Positions 7,113 to 14,370 of a stretch of DNA of 21,560 nucleotides are shown one piece after another. Source of the stretch: Clostridia bacterium (GTDB taxonomy: Bacteria; Bacillota; Clostridia; Lachnospirales; Cellulosilyticaceae); the NCBI GenBank assembly GCA_029256345.1, contig JAQSYC010000031.1, forward strand, positions 1-21,560, read 5' to 3'. The position numbers and the translations under genes were made by a program. The notes below the pieces were generated by a model that was given only the letters and a program-made list of their open reading frames with translations, did not search any database and was not told the DNA's origin. How positions within the stretch are numbered: the stretch's first letter is position 1; each line of letters begins with the position of its first letter.

Positions 7113-8417
7113 ATGGCAGAGGTAAGTCTAGGTTTTGACACGATTAAAGTAAGAGGAGGATATGACCCCAAAGATCATAACTATGCAGTGTCTGTTCCCA
7201 TTTATCAGACAGCATCCTATGAACTGGGAGATACGGAAAGGTTTGAAAGAATAAGAAGCTTTTCGGAGTCAGGTTTCTTATATACGAGAATTGGCAATCC
7301 AACGGTTGATGTTTTGGAACAGCGGATTGCGGCTTTAGATGGAGGGAGAGCAGCAATCGCTGTGGCATCAGGGATGGCAGCTATTACTTATTCACTTTTA
7401 AACATCGCTGAAGGAGGGGGGCGGATTTTAACGACCCATCAGCTTTATGGAGGGACAGTAGATCATTTCAAAGAATTGTTCCCCAAATTTGGCATAGCTG
7501 TTGATAAAGTGGAGAATCCAGACGATATTGAGAGCTTTCGAAAAGCCATTAAAGAGGATACCAAAGTCATCTATATTGAATCCATCAGTAATCCAAATGC
7601 TATTGTAGCAGATATAGAAGCTATAGCCAATCTGGCTCATGAATATGATATTCCTTTAGTAGTTGATAATACGTTTGCAACGCCCTATCTCCTAAACCCA
7701 CTTAAATATGGAGCAGATATTGTAGTATATTCTGCGACAAAAGCCATTGGGGGGCACGGTAATGTTATAGCTGGAGTTATTGTTGAGGGGGGTACCTATA
7801 ACTGGTCAAATGGAAAGTATCCACAGTTTACGGCAAAACACTATCTGCTAAGAGATGCTGAAGGTAATGAAAGAAGTTTTGCTGAGGCGGCCCCAGGGGC
7901 TCCATTTGTAACAAGAATAAGAATGAACTATTTGGCATATTTTGGGGCAGTACTGAGTCCTTTTGATGCATACCTTGTTTTACTAGGGTTAGAAACACTC
8001 TCAGAAAGAATTCAAAAACAAGTTGCGAATACAGAAAAAATTATTAGATACCTTGAAAAAGAAGAAAAGGTACTTTGGATTAAGCATCCTTCAGCAGAAG
8101 GAAGTCCTTATAAAGAACTGGCAGCTAAATATTTACCAAAAGGAGCTGGAGGTGTATTCTCTTTTGGCATCAAAGGCAGTGAAACACAGATAGATACATT
8201 TATTAATTCAGTTAAACTGTTCAGCTATCAGGCAAATGTGGGGGATGCCAGATCTCTGATTGTAAATCCACCTAAAATAACCCATGGGGAATTAAGTCCT
8301 GACGAACAAAAAGTTGCAGATATTACCTCAGAAACCATAAGACTTTCTATAGGACTTGAAGATGGAGAAGATTTAATTGCTGATTTAAAACAAGCTTTTA
8401 ATGCAGCCTTTAAATAA
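7113..8417 (+). CDS. metY: O-acetylhomoserine sulfhydrylase-type PLP enzyme (first copy)
   Basis: A 434-residue member of the Cys/Met-metabolism PLP family. ATG 7113 is chosen because AAGGAAGGGGCGG lies just upstream. The Schiff-base Lys is Lys210 in YSATKAIGGHG; substrate-phosphate motifs include SGMAAITYSLLN and TTHQLYGGT, and YTRIGNPT supplies the neighbouring-subunit Tyr/Arg. Length over 420 and the insert between the Lys and the C-terminal domain (TAKHYLLRDAEGNE) are typical of MetY rather than MetB/MetC (about 380-400). MetY makes homocysteine from sulfide and O-acetylhomoserine, and can use methanethiol to make methionine directly. Placement after D1K1 suggests it consumes a thiol they release. 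TKAIGG in place of the usual TKYIGG is a small difference from copy 2. Confidence 0.9.
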   Translation: MAEVSLGFDTIKVRGGYDPKDHNYAVSVPIYQTASYELGDTERFERIRSFSESGFLYTRIGNPTVDVLEQRIAALDGGRAAIAVASGMAAITYSLLNIAEGGGRILTTHQLYGGTVDHFKELFPKFGIAVDKVENPDDIESFRKAIKEDTKVIYIESISNPNAIVADIEAIANLAHEYDIPLVVDNTFATPYLLNPLKYGADIVVYSATKAIGGHGNVIAGVIVEGGTYNWSNGKYPQFTAKHYLLRDAEGNERSFAEAAPGAPFVTRIRMNYLAYFGAVLSPFDAYLVLLGLETLSERIQKQVANTEKIIRYLEKEEKVLWIKHPSAEGSPYKELAAKYLPKGAGGVFSFGIKGSETQIDTFINSVKLFSYQANVGDARSLIVNPPKITHGELSPDEQKVADITSETIRLSIGLEDGEDLIADLKQAFNAAFK

Positions 8418-8450
8418 ATAGAGAGAAAATCAAAAAAGCCGGAGGAATGT

Positions 8451-9521
8451 ATGATGAAATTTATGAAGAAGTTTGCAAGTGTATTAATTTTATTATCATT
8501 AAGTTTATCTTTAGCTGCTTGCACAAAAACAGCTGAAACAAAAGGTAATGAAGTGAAAGTGACAGAAGGTAAACCAGAAGAAAAAACAGAGAATACTACC
8601 TCAGATGTTTCAACAGTAAAAGAATTTAAGTTTGGTAAAGTTAAAATCCAGGCTTTAGGGGGCGGAGCTTGCGGAGCACCTTCATACATAGCTTTTGAAA
8701 AAGGATTCTTTGCAGAAGAAGGCCTGGATGTAGAGCTTGTAAGCGGTAACTTGGATGAATTAAAAACAGGACTGGCAACAGGTGAATTTTTAGTGACAAA
8801 TGGAGATTTTCAGTGGTTTCCATCTATTCAGCAAGGTCTGGATCTAAGGGTTATAGGAGGATTGCATAAAGGGTGTATCAAGTTAGTAATCCCTCCTAAT
8901 TCACCAATCAAAACGGCAGCTGATCTTAAAGGAAAGAATATTGGTGTTGACGAGGTGGGGGGAACGCCTATGTCAGTTGCCAGTGTGGTCCTTGCAAATG
9001 CAGGGATAGATCCGGAAAAGGGAGTTACCTGGAAGCAGTTTCCGCTGGATCAACTTACTCAAGCGGTAGACAACGGAGAGGTTGATGCATTTGCAGCTTG
9101 GGATCCATTTGGTACATTAGCGGTGAAAGAACATGGCTATACAATATTATCAGATATTTCAACTGATCCTATCTTTGCAGATAAAAGTTGTTGTTTTCTT
9201 TATTCCACTCAAAAGCAGTTAGAAAAGAATCCAGAAAAAATAGCAGCTATCGCTAGAGCGTATCAGAAAGCAGCTGATTGGATAAGAGATAATCCGGAAG
9301 AAACCGCTCAGATAGAAATAGAGAAAAAGTACGTAGCTACAGGGGACAAAGAACTTTTGACAGAATTGATTAGCTCTTACGACTTTGAGTATACAACAGA
9401 TGCAGCCAGAAGTGATGTGAAATATTTTGCAGAGCAGCTTAGCAAGACGGGATTTGTCAAAAAAGATACAAATGCTGAGGAATTTACAGCACAAGTATAC
9501 TACGATATTTTAAAGAAATAA
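8451..9521 (+). CDS. Nitrate/sulfonate/taurine-type ABC substrate-binding lipoprotein
   Basis: A 356-residue solute-binding protein. AGCCGGAGG precedes ATG 8451. The signal peptide ends in the lipobox LSLAAC with Cys24 lipidated; a Lys/Glu/Thr-rich linker follows. The fold matches the SsuA/TauA/NrtA (NMT1) group: YIAFEKGFFAEEGLDVEL, PIKTAADLKGKNIGVDEVGG, DAFAAWDPFGTLA. Unusually for this group, four further Cys sit in segments that would line the cleft: Cys74 (GGACGAP), Cys142 (HKGCIK), Cys247 and Cys248 (KSCCFLY). Encoded right after metY and before the DUF2325, permease and ATPase genes, so it probably feeds that importer. The ligand is unknown; an organosulfur compound is the reasonable guess from context, and a metal- or thiol-linked ligand is possible given the cysteines. 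Confidence 0.88.
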   Translation: MMKFMKKFASVLILLSLSLSLAACTKTAETKGNEVKVTEGKPEEKTENTTSDVSTVKEFKFGKVKIQALGGGACGAPSYIAFEKGFFAEEGLDVELVSGNLDELKTGLATGEFLVTNGDFQWFPSIQQGLDLRVIGGLHKGCIKLVIPPNSPIKTAADLKGKNIGVDEVGGTPMSVASVVLANAGIDPEKGVTWKQFPLDQLTQAVDNGEVDAFAAWDPFGTLAVKEHGYTILSDISTDPIFADKSCCFLYSTQKQLEKNPEKIAAIARAYQKAADWIRDNPEETAQIEIEKKYVATGDKELLTELISSYDFEYTTDAARSDVKYFAEQLSKTGFVKKDTNAEEFTAQVYYDILKK

Positions 9522-9588
9522 GGATTTGAAGATGGAAAGCGATACTATTACACATCAAGAAAAATAGATGAATAGGAGAGTGAAGAGA

Positions 9589-9882
9589 ATGAGTCTAGTG
9601 CTGGTAGGTGGGCATGATAAAATGGAGAATGCGTATAAAGGCATAGGTTTAAAATATGGCCAGCAGATTAAGGTCTTTACCCAGCTGCCAGCAAAATTTG
9701 ATAAAGTGATTGGTTATCCGGATGGTATTATCTTGTTTACTAATACTGTGTCTCATAAAATGGTGCATATTGCGATAAAGGAAGCTAAAAAGAAAAATAT
9801 TCCTCTAGTGAGATGCCATAACAGCAGTGGCAATTCACTAGAAGGGGTATTAAAGCAGCTAAAAAAAGAATGGGCTTATTAA
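9589..9882 (+). CDS. DUF2325-family small protein
   Basis: A 97-residue cytoplasmic protein. ATG 9589 has TAGGAGAG upstream; the in-frame ATG at 9568 has no ribosome site. It matches my recollection of DUF2325: an N-terminal strand-and-turn LVLVGGHDKMENAYKGIG, a central ILFTNTVSHKMVHIAI and a C-terminal IPLVRCHNSSGNSLEGVL. The family has no firmly established biochemical activity known to me; the Rossmann-like GG turn, the His in VSH and Cys/His in VRCHNSSG are the conserved-looking polar positions. It lies between the binding protein and permease genes of an importer (14 bases before the TTG start of the permease), so it is presumably co-expressed and may act as an accessory or regulator of that importer or of the reductase. 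Family call is moderate; role unknown. Confidence 0.7.
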   Translation: MSLVLVGGHDKMENAYKGIGLKYGQQIKVFTQLPAKFDKVIGYPDGIILFTNTVSHKMVHIAIKEAKKKNIPLVRCHNSSGNSLEGVLKQLKKEWAY

Positions 9883-9896
9883 GGAGTGTGGAATAA

Positions 9897-10964
9897 TTGT
9901 CTTCAACCCATAAAATCAGTGAAACAATCAGTGTACAACTTCAAACTAATAAAAAAATTGGGCTATGTAAAGGATTAAATGTGAAAAATAAAAAATTAAA
10001 ACAATTAGATGAAACAAATTGGAAACCCTATTCTATATTTTGGCAGAATATGCAGGTTTTTATTTATATAGCAGCTTTTATAATCAATCTTATGCTGCCT
10101 ACTGTTCAAGAAGTTGAAGTGACGATATATAGAATATTTCTTGGTATAGTTATTCTTTTTTTGATTGTTCGCTATAGACTCACATCTTATTCCGAAACAA
10201 TAAAGGCAAAAAATAATCATGAGGCGCAGCTCTATTTTGCTATAGGCGTTATTATTAGCATTTGGGATATTGTAACAACCAAGTTTAATATATTACCTCT
10301 TCCCTTTTTTCCAAGCTTTGCTCAGATTTTACAGGTTATGAGAGAGGATTATATAACGCTGTTGGTAAGTACAGCATATTCCTTGAGACTTTTAGTGATT
10401 GGATTTACAGTAGGGACAGTAACGGGGCTTGTGACAGGTATTCTCATTGGATGGTATAAACAATGGAATTATTGGCTTCTTCCTATTATAAAAATAATGG
10501 GTGTTATTCCAGCAGTAGCTTGGATTCCGGTACTTATGTTTATATTTCCTTCCAGCTTTTATGCGCAGATTTTTTTAATTGTACTTTGTGTATGGTTTCC
10601 AGTAGCTTATATGACTTGTTCGGGCATACAAAATATCCAAAAATCATATTTTGAAGCAGCTAGAACGTTAGGTGCAAATGAAAGCTATTTAGTTTTCAAA
10701 ATAGCTATTCCGGGAGCGATGCCTTCTATTTTCACAGGGATCTATACGGCGACAGGGGTCTCTTTTGCGACTTTGATTGTTTCAGAAATGATTGGAGCTA
10801 AAGCGGGACTTGGGTGGTATATTAACTGGGCAAAGGGTTGGTCAAATTATGCCAAGGTCTATGCCTCTATTATTGTTATGGCAATTATATTTTCCCTAGT
10901 CATGGCCGTTATTTATAAAATGAGAGACAAAGTATTAATATGGCAAAAGGGGTTGTTAAAATGA
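9897..10964 (+). CDS. ABC transporter permease, SsuC/TauC type with N-terminal extension
   Basis: A 355-residue membrane protein, start TTG 9897 with AAGGAGTG at 9881-9888. The C-terminal 260 residues are a standard nitrate/sulfonate-type permease, with about six membrane segments and the EAA loop YFEAARTLGANESYLVFKIA followed by PGAMPS. The N-terminal 100 residues are extra: a hydrophilic Lys-rich start, then two likely membrane helices (around VFIYIAAFIINLML and IFLGIVILFLIV). SsuC/TauC proteins are usually 250-280 residues, so this form is long. It overlaps the ATPase gene by four bases (ATGA). It forms the membrane channel for the importer of 8451-11761. Substrate inferred only from context. 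Confidence 0.87.
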   Translation: MSSTHKISETISVQLQTNKKIGLCKGLNVKNKKLKQLDETNWKPYSIFWQNMQVFIYIAAFIINLMLPTVQEVEVTIYRIFLGIVILFLIVRYRLTSYSETIKAKNNHEAQLYFAIGVIISIWDIVTTKFNILPLPFFPSFAQILQVMREDYITLLVSTAYSLRLLVIGFTVGTVTGLVTGILIGWYKQWNYWLLPIIKIMGVIPAVAWIPVLMFIFPSSFYAQIFLIVLCVWFPVAYMTCSGIQNIQKSYFEAARTLGANESYLVFKIAIPGAMPSIFTGIYTATGVSFATLIVSEMIGAKAGLGWYINWAKGWSNYAKVYASIIVMAIIFSLVMAVIYKMRDKVLIWQKGLLK

Positions 10965-11761
10965 CAGTTTTGGAGGAAAAGAGGGCTGGAAAAATCAAGA
11001 TCAAAGAGGTTCATAGGACCTATACGGACAGCAGTGGGAATGAAATAGAAGCCTTACAGGGTATAAATCTTGAAATTAATCAAGGTGAGTTTGTTTCTCT
11101 TATAGGGCCCTCGGGATGTGGGAAGACGACACTTATGCGGCTTATAGCAGGTCTTGATGAACCACAATCAGGCAAACTTTATTTAGATGATGAGGTCATA
11201 GCGGGCACAAACTATGAAAGAGGATATGTTTTTCAGCAGGCGAACCTTTTTCCTTGGGAAACGATAGAAAATAATATAGGAGCAGGCTTAAAAGCAAGGA
11301 AGATTTTCAAACAGAGGAAAGGTGAAGTGGAGCACTATATTAAGGTGGCAGGTTTGGTAGGGTTTGAGAAATCCTATCCCCATCAGGTATCAGGGGGGAT
11401 GGCTCAAAGAGCCTCTCTTGTTAGAGCACTTATTAACAATCCTAAGGTGCTTTTGCTGGATGAACCTCTAGGAGCTTTGGATTCCTTTACTCGGTATGAT
11501 CTGCAAGATAAACTGATCGAGATGTGGCAGGAGAGAAAAACGACAATGATATTAGTGACTCATGATGTGGACGAAGCGGTCTATTTAAGCGATCGAATTG
11601 TCATTATGTCTCCTAGGCCAGGGCGTATTGAAGAGGTTGTTGAAGTTAAATTAGAGCGGCCGAGAGCAAGAAATGATGAAAGATTTTTAAAGCTGCGCAC
11701 TGAAATTCTGGAAAAGCTGCATCTTGTGAGCAACATAAAGCCACCAGACTTTTCCATATAA
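10961..11761 (+). CDS. ABC transporter ATP-binding protein, SsuB/TauB/NrtD type
   Basis: A 266-residue ATPase. ATG 10961 overlaps the permease stop as ATGA and has AAAAGGGG upstream, so I prefer it to the ATG at 10940. Walker A GPSGCGKT, Q-loop VFQQANLFPW, signature VSGGMAQR, Walker B VLLLDEP and the switch His in LVTHDVDEA are all present; SPRPGRIEEVVEV after the core is typical of the nitrate/sulfonate/taurine importers. It powers the importer made with the adjacent permease and binding protein. It is the last gene of this operon; no clear intrinsic terminator follows before the next promoter at 11841. Confidence 0.9.
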   Translation: MTVLEEKRAGKIKIKEVHRTYTDSSGNEIEALQGINLEINQGEFVSLIGPSGCGKTTLMRLIAGLDEPQSGKLYLDDEVIAGTNYERGYVFQQANLFPWETIENNIGAGLKARKIFKQRKGEVEHYIKVAGLVGFEKSYPHQVSGGMAQRASLVRALINNPKVLLLDEPLGALDSFTRYDLQDKLIEMWQERKTTMILVTHDVDEAVYLSDRIVIMSPRPGRIEEVVEVKLERPRARNDERFLKLRTEILEKLHLVSNIKPPDFSI

Positions 11762-11840
11762 TCATAAATTCCGAATAGAAGTCTAGTCGAGTATTTAATT
11801 TATTGTTTTATAAAATTTAAAAAATTTTTCAAAAAAGGTA

Positions 11841-11869
11841 TTGACATAGTAAGGCGATAGGAATACAAT
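11841..11869 (+). promoter_or_regulatory. Sigma-A-type promoter, copy 3, for the metY2-HDK-nifB operon
   Basis: TTGACA at 11841-11846, 17-base spacer, TACAAT at 11864-11869. From here to 11929 the sequence differs from 1381-1469 at only six positions by my reading. Confidence 0.85.
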
Positions 11870-11885
11870 GAGATAAATTAAATAT

Positions 11886-11972
11886 TCTTATCCAGAGAGG
11901 TGGAGGGACTGGCCCGATGATACCCGGCAGGGGTTTTTGGATGTTACAAATAGTTTGTCGGGTGAAGATGAG
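11886..11972 (+). promoter_or_regulatory. Chimeric SAM-I riboswitch with replaced 3' half
   Basis: The first 44 bases (11886-11929) are almost identical to the intact aptamer at 1426, through the kink-turn and ACCCGGCA. The sequence then departs abruptly: the ACC of GCAACC, P3, J3/4 (GGTGCTAA) and P4 are absent. The new tail can form a different fold: ACCCGGCA (11922-11929) pairs with TGTCGGGT (11956-11963), one G-U, and CTTATC (11887-11892) still closes with GATGAG (11967-11972), one G-U. GAAAAC/GTTTTC (11972-11993) follows without a U-tract, so no terminator is visible before metY at 12062. Canonical SAM sensing looks impossible; whether it is decayed or re-purposed is open. Confidence 0.7.
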
Positions 11973-12061
11973 AAAACCAAGCGTATTGTTTTCAGCTAGC
12001 AAATCATTTTGTAAATAACTAAGTAAAAATTTAATATAAAAATATAAGGAGGAATACAGTT

Positions 12062-13336
12062 ATGGCAGATTGGAGTTTTGACACCTTACAAATTCATGGA
12101 GGGCAGGAGGTAGATCCTACCACAAAATCAAGAGCAGTACCTATTTATCAAACATCATCTTATGTTTTTGATAATACAGAACATGCGGCTAATTTATTTG
12201 GATTAAAAGAATTAGGTAATATTTATACGCGTATTATGAATCCTACAAATGATGTATTTGAAAAAAGAATTGCATTATTAGAAGGCGGGAAAGCAGCGCT
12301 TGCAGTAGCTTCTGGTTCAGCAGCAATCACATACTCTATTTTAAATGTTGCAGGTACAGGGGATGAGATTGTCTCAGCAAGTACTTTATACGGAGGGACT
12401 TATAATTTATTTGCAAATACACTGCCAAACTACGGGATTGTGACAAAGTTTGTGAATCCTGATCAAGCAGAGAACTTTGAAGCAGCAATCAATGACAAAA
12501 CAAAAGCTATCTTTATCGAATCATTAGGTAATCCAAGTATTAATGTGGTAGATATAGAAGCAGTGGCAGCTGTAGCACACAAACATGGTATTCCACTTAT
12601 TGTGGATAATACTTTTGGTACCCCATACCTCATCAAGCCTATTACATTTGGAGCCGATATTGTTGTTCATTCTGCGACTAAATACATAGGAGGTCATGGA
12701 ACAAGTATTGGTGGGGTTATCGTTGACGGAGGCAATTTTGATTGGGCTGCTAGCGGTAAATTCAAGGGTTATACAACACCAGATCCAAGCTATAATGGTT
12801 TAATTTATGCAGATGCTTTTGGACCTCTTGCATTTATCTTTAAAGCAAGGGTACAGCTTCTTAGAGATACGGGGGCATCCCTCAGTCCATTTAATGCATT
12901 CCTTTTCTTACAAGGACTTGAGACATTATCATTAAGAGTAGAAAGACATGTAGAAAACGCAATCAAAATAGCAACGTATCTTCAAAATCATCCTAAAGTA
13001 TCTTGGGTAGAGCATCCTGGGCTAGAAGGGAATAAATACTACGAATTAGGAAAGAAATATTTTCCAAAAGGTGCAGGAGCCATCTTTACCTTTGGACTCA
13101 AGGATAAAGAGACAGCCATTGAGTTCATTAATAAGTTAGAGATTTTCTCACTCCTTGCCAATGTAGCGGATGCTAAATCACTTGTTATTCATCCAGCAAG
13201 CACAACCCATGCACAGTTAAATGAAGAACAGCTTAAAGCTGCAGGGGTAAAACCAGAACTTATTCGCTTATCAGTTGGACTTGAAGATGTTAATGACCTT
13301 ATTGCAGATATTGAAAATGCACTCAATCAAATCTAA
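12062..13336 (+). CDS. metY: O-acetylhomoserine sulfhydrylase (second copy)
   Basis: A 424-residue MetY-type PLP enzyme with an AAGGAGG ribosome site. Hallmarks: YTRIMNPTNDVFEKR, SGSAAITYSILN, the family-typical STLYGGTYNLF, VDNTFGTPYL, and Lys207 in HSATKYIGGHG as the PLP-binding residue. It is a closer match to standard O-acetylhomoserine sulfhydrylases than the copy at 7113, from which it is clearly diverged. Function: sulfide or methanethiol plus O-acetylhomoserine to homocysteine or methionine. It is the first gene after the chimeric leader and stands ahead of the NifH-D-K-NifB genes, mirroring the D1K1-metY arrangement. An intrinsic terminator separates it from the NifH-like gene. Confidence 0.93.
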   Translation: MADWSFDTLQIHGGQEVDPTTKSRAVPIYQTSSYVFDNTEHAANLFGLKELGNIYTRIMNPTNDVFEKRIALLEGGKAALAVASGSAAITYSILNVAGTGDEIVSASTLYGGTYNLFANTLPNYGIVTKFVNPDQAENFEAAINDKTKAIFIESLGNPSINVVDIEAVAAVAHKHGIPLIVDNTFGTPYLIKPITFGADIVVHSATKYIGGHGTSIGGVIVDGGNFDWAASGKFKGYTTPDPSYNGLIYADAFGPLAFIFKARVQLLRDTGASLSPFNAFLFLQGLETLSLRVERHVENAIKIATYLQNHPKVSWVEHPGLEGNKYYELGKKYFPKGAGAIFTFGLKDKETAIEFINKLEIFSLLANVADAKSLVIHPASTTHAQLNEEQLKAAGVKPELIRLSVGLEDVNDLIADIENALNQI

Positions 13337-13371
13337 TTGAATATAATTATCAGTTGACTAGAAAAACTGGA

Positions 13372-13418
13372 GGCTGACATCTATCCTATAAAACATAGGA
13401 TAAATGTCAGCCTTTTTT
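13372..13418 (+). terminator. Strong intra-operon terminator between metY2 and the NifH-like gene
   Basis: GGCTGACAT...ATCCTAT (13372-13389) pairs with ATAGGAT...ATGTCAGCC (13395-13412), leaving a small two-base internal loop, followed by TTTTTT. CAGTT/AACTG (13351-13369) forms a smaller hairpin directly ahead. Only 37 bases remain to the NifH-like start and contain no evident promoter, so read-through from metY2 must supply the downstream genes. Confidence 0.85.
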
Positions 13419-13455
13419 ATATGTTTTAATGATTAAATAAAAAGGAGATGTCAAA

Positions 13456-14337
13456 ATGGCTAAAAAAATTAAACAAATTGCAATTTATGGAAAAGGTGGC
13501 ATTGGTAAATCAACAACAACATCAAATATAAGTGCAGCACTTAGCACTATGGGGTACAAGGTCATGCAATTTGGTTGTGACCCTAAAGGCGATTCAACAA
13601 ATACGTTGAGGGATGGAAGTTATATTCCAACAGTTTTGGATACACTGCGTGAAAAGAGTAAGGTGAATGCCCGTGATGTTATTTTCGAAGGGTTTAATGG
13701 TGTCTATTGTGTAGAAGCAGGGGGGCCGGCTCCAGGAGTTGGTTGTGCAGGAAGGGGTATTATCACAGCAGTTCAGTTATTTAAGCAACAAAGAATATTT
13801 GAGGAGTTAGATTTAGATATTGTTATCTATGATGTTTTAGGTGATGTTGTTTGCGGGGGATTTGCTGTACCTGTAAGAGAAGGGATAGCGGAGCATGTTT
13901 TTACAGTAACATCATCAGACTTTATGGCTATTTATGCCGCTAACAACTTATTCAAGGGTATTCATAAGTATTCCAAATCAGGAGGAGCACTTCTGGGAGG
14001 TGTTATCGCTAACTCTGTTAATGCAGGTTATTCCAAAGAGATTATAGACGATTTTGTTAAACAAACTAATACGCAGGTTATGGAATATGTACCAAGATCA
14101 GTAACTGTTACACAAAGTGAGCTTCAAGGAAAAACAACAATAGAGGCAGCACCTCATTCAGAGCAAGCCAAAATCTATAAAGGACTTGCAGAAAAAATAG
14201 GCAATCACACAGACTCTAAAACACCTTCTCCGTTAGAAATAGCAGAACTTAGAGAATGGGCAGCCAAATGGGGAGAACATTTATTGAGATTAGAACAACA
14301 AAATATACCTCAAGATAAGTTGGCTGTTAATAGTTAA
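13456..14337 (+). CDS. nifH: Nitrogenase reductase-like Fe protein (NifH/MarH-like)
   Basis: A 293-residue NifH-family ATPase with AAAAGGAGATG ahead of the ATG. The P-loop YGKGGIGKSTT is at residues 11-21, switch I around GCDPKGDST (40-48), and the two Cys that bridge the [4Fe-4S] cluster across the homodimer are Cys97 (GVGCAGRG) and Cys133 (GDVVCGGF). Arg100, the site of ADP-ribosylation in some nitrogenases, is present. The protein would deliver electrons, with ATP hydrolysis, to a DK partner. It is the only H gene in the window, while two DK pairs exist, so it may serve both. Lack of NifEN and the SAM/MetY context argue for a Mar-type reductase rather than N2 fixation; the nifH symbol denotes family, not function. 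Confidence 0.9.
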   Translation: MAKKIKQIAIYGKGGIGKSTTTSNISAALSTMGYKVMQFGCDPKGDSTNTLRDGSYIPTVLDTLREKSKVNARDVIFEGFNGVYCVEAGGPAPGVGCAGRGIITAVQLFKQQRIFEELDLDIVIYDVLGDVVCGGFAVPVREGIAEHVFTVTSSDFMAIYAANNLFKGIHKYSKSGGALLGGVIANSVNAGYSKEIIDDFVKQTNTQVMEYVPRSVTVTQSELQGKTTIEAAPHSEQAKIYKGLAEKIGNHTDSKTPSPLEIAELREWAAKWGEHLLRLEQQNIPQDKLAVNS

Positions 14338-14370
14338 ATAGATAAAAAGGAATGGAAGGAGAGAGCATAA

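Noticed and set aside
9533..9568. Eleven-residue frame between the binding protein and DUF2325 genes
   Set aside because: Too short, with no convincing ribosome site; probably spacer.
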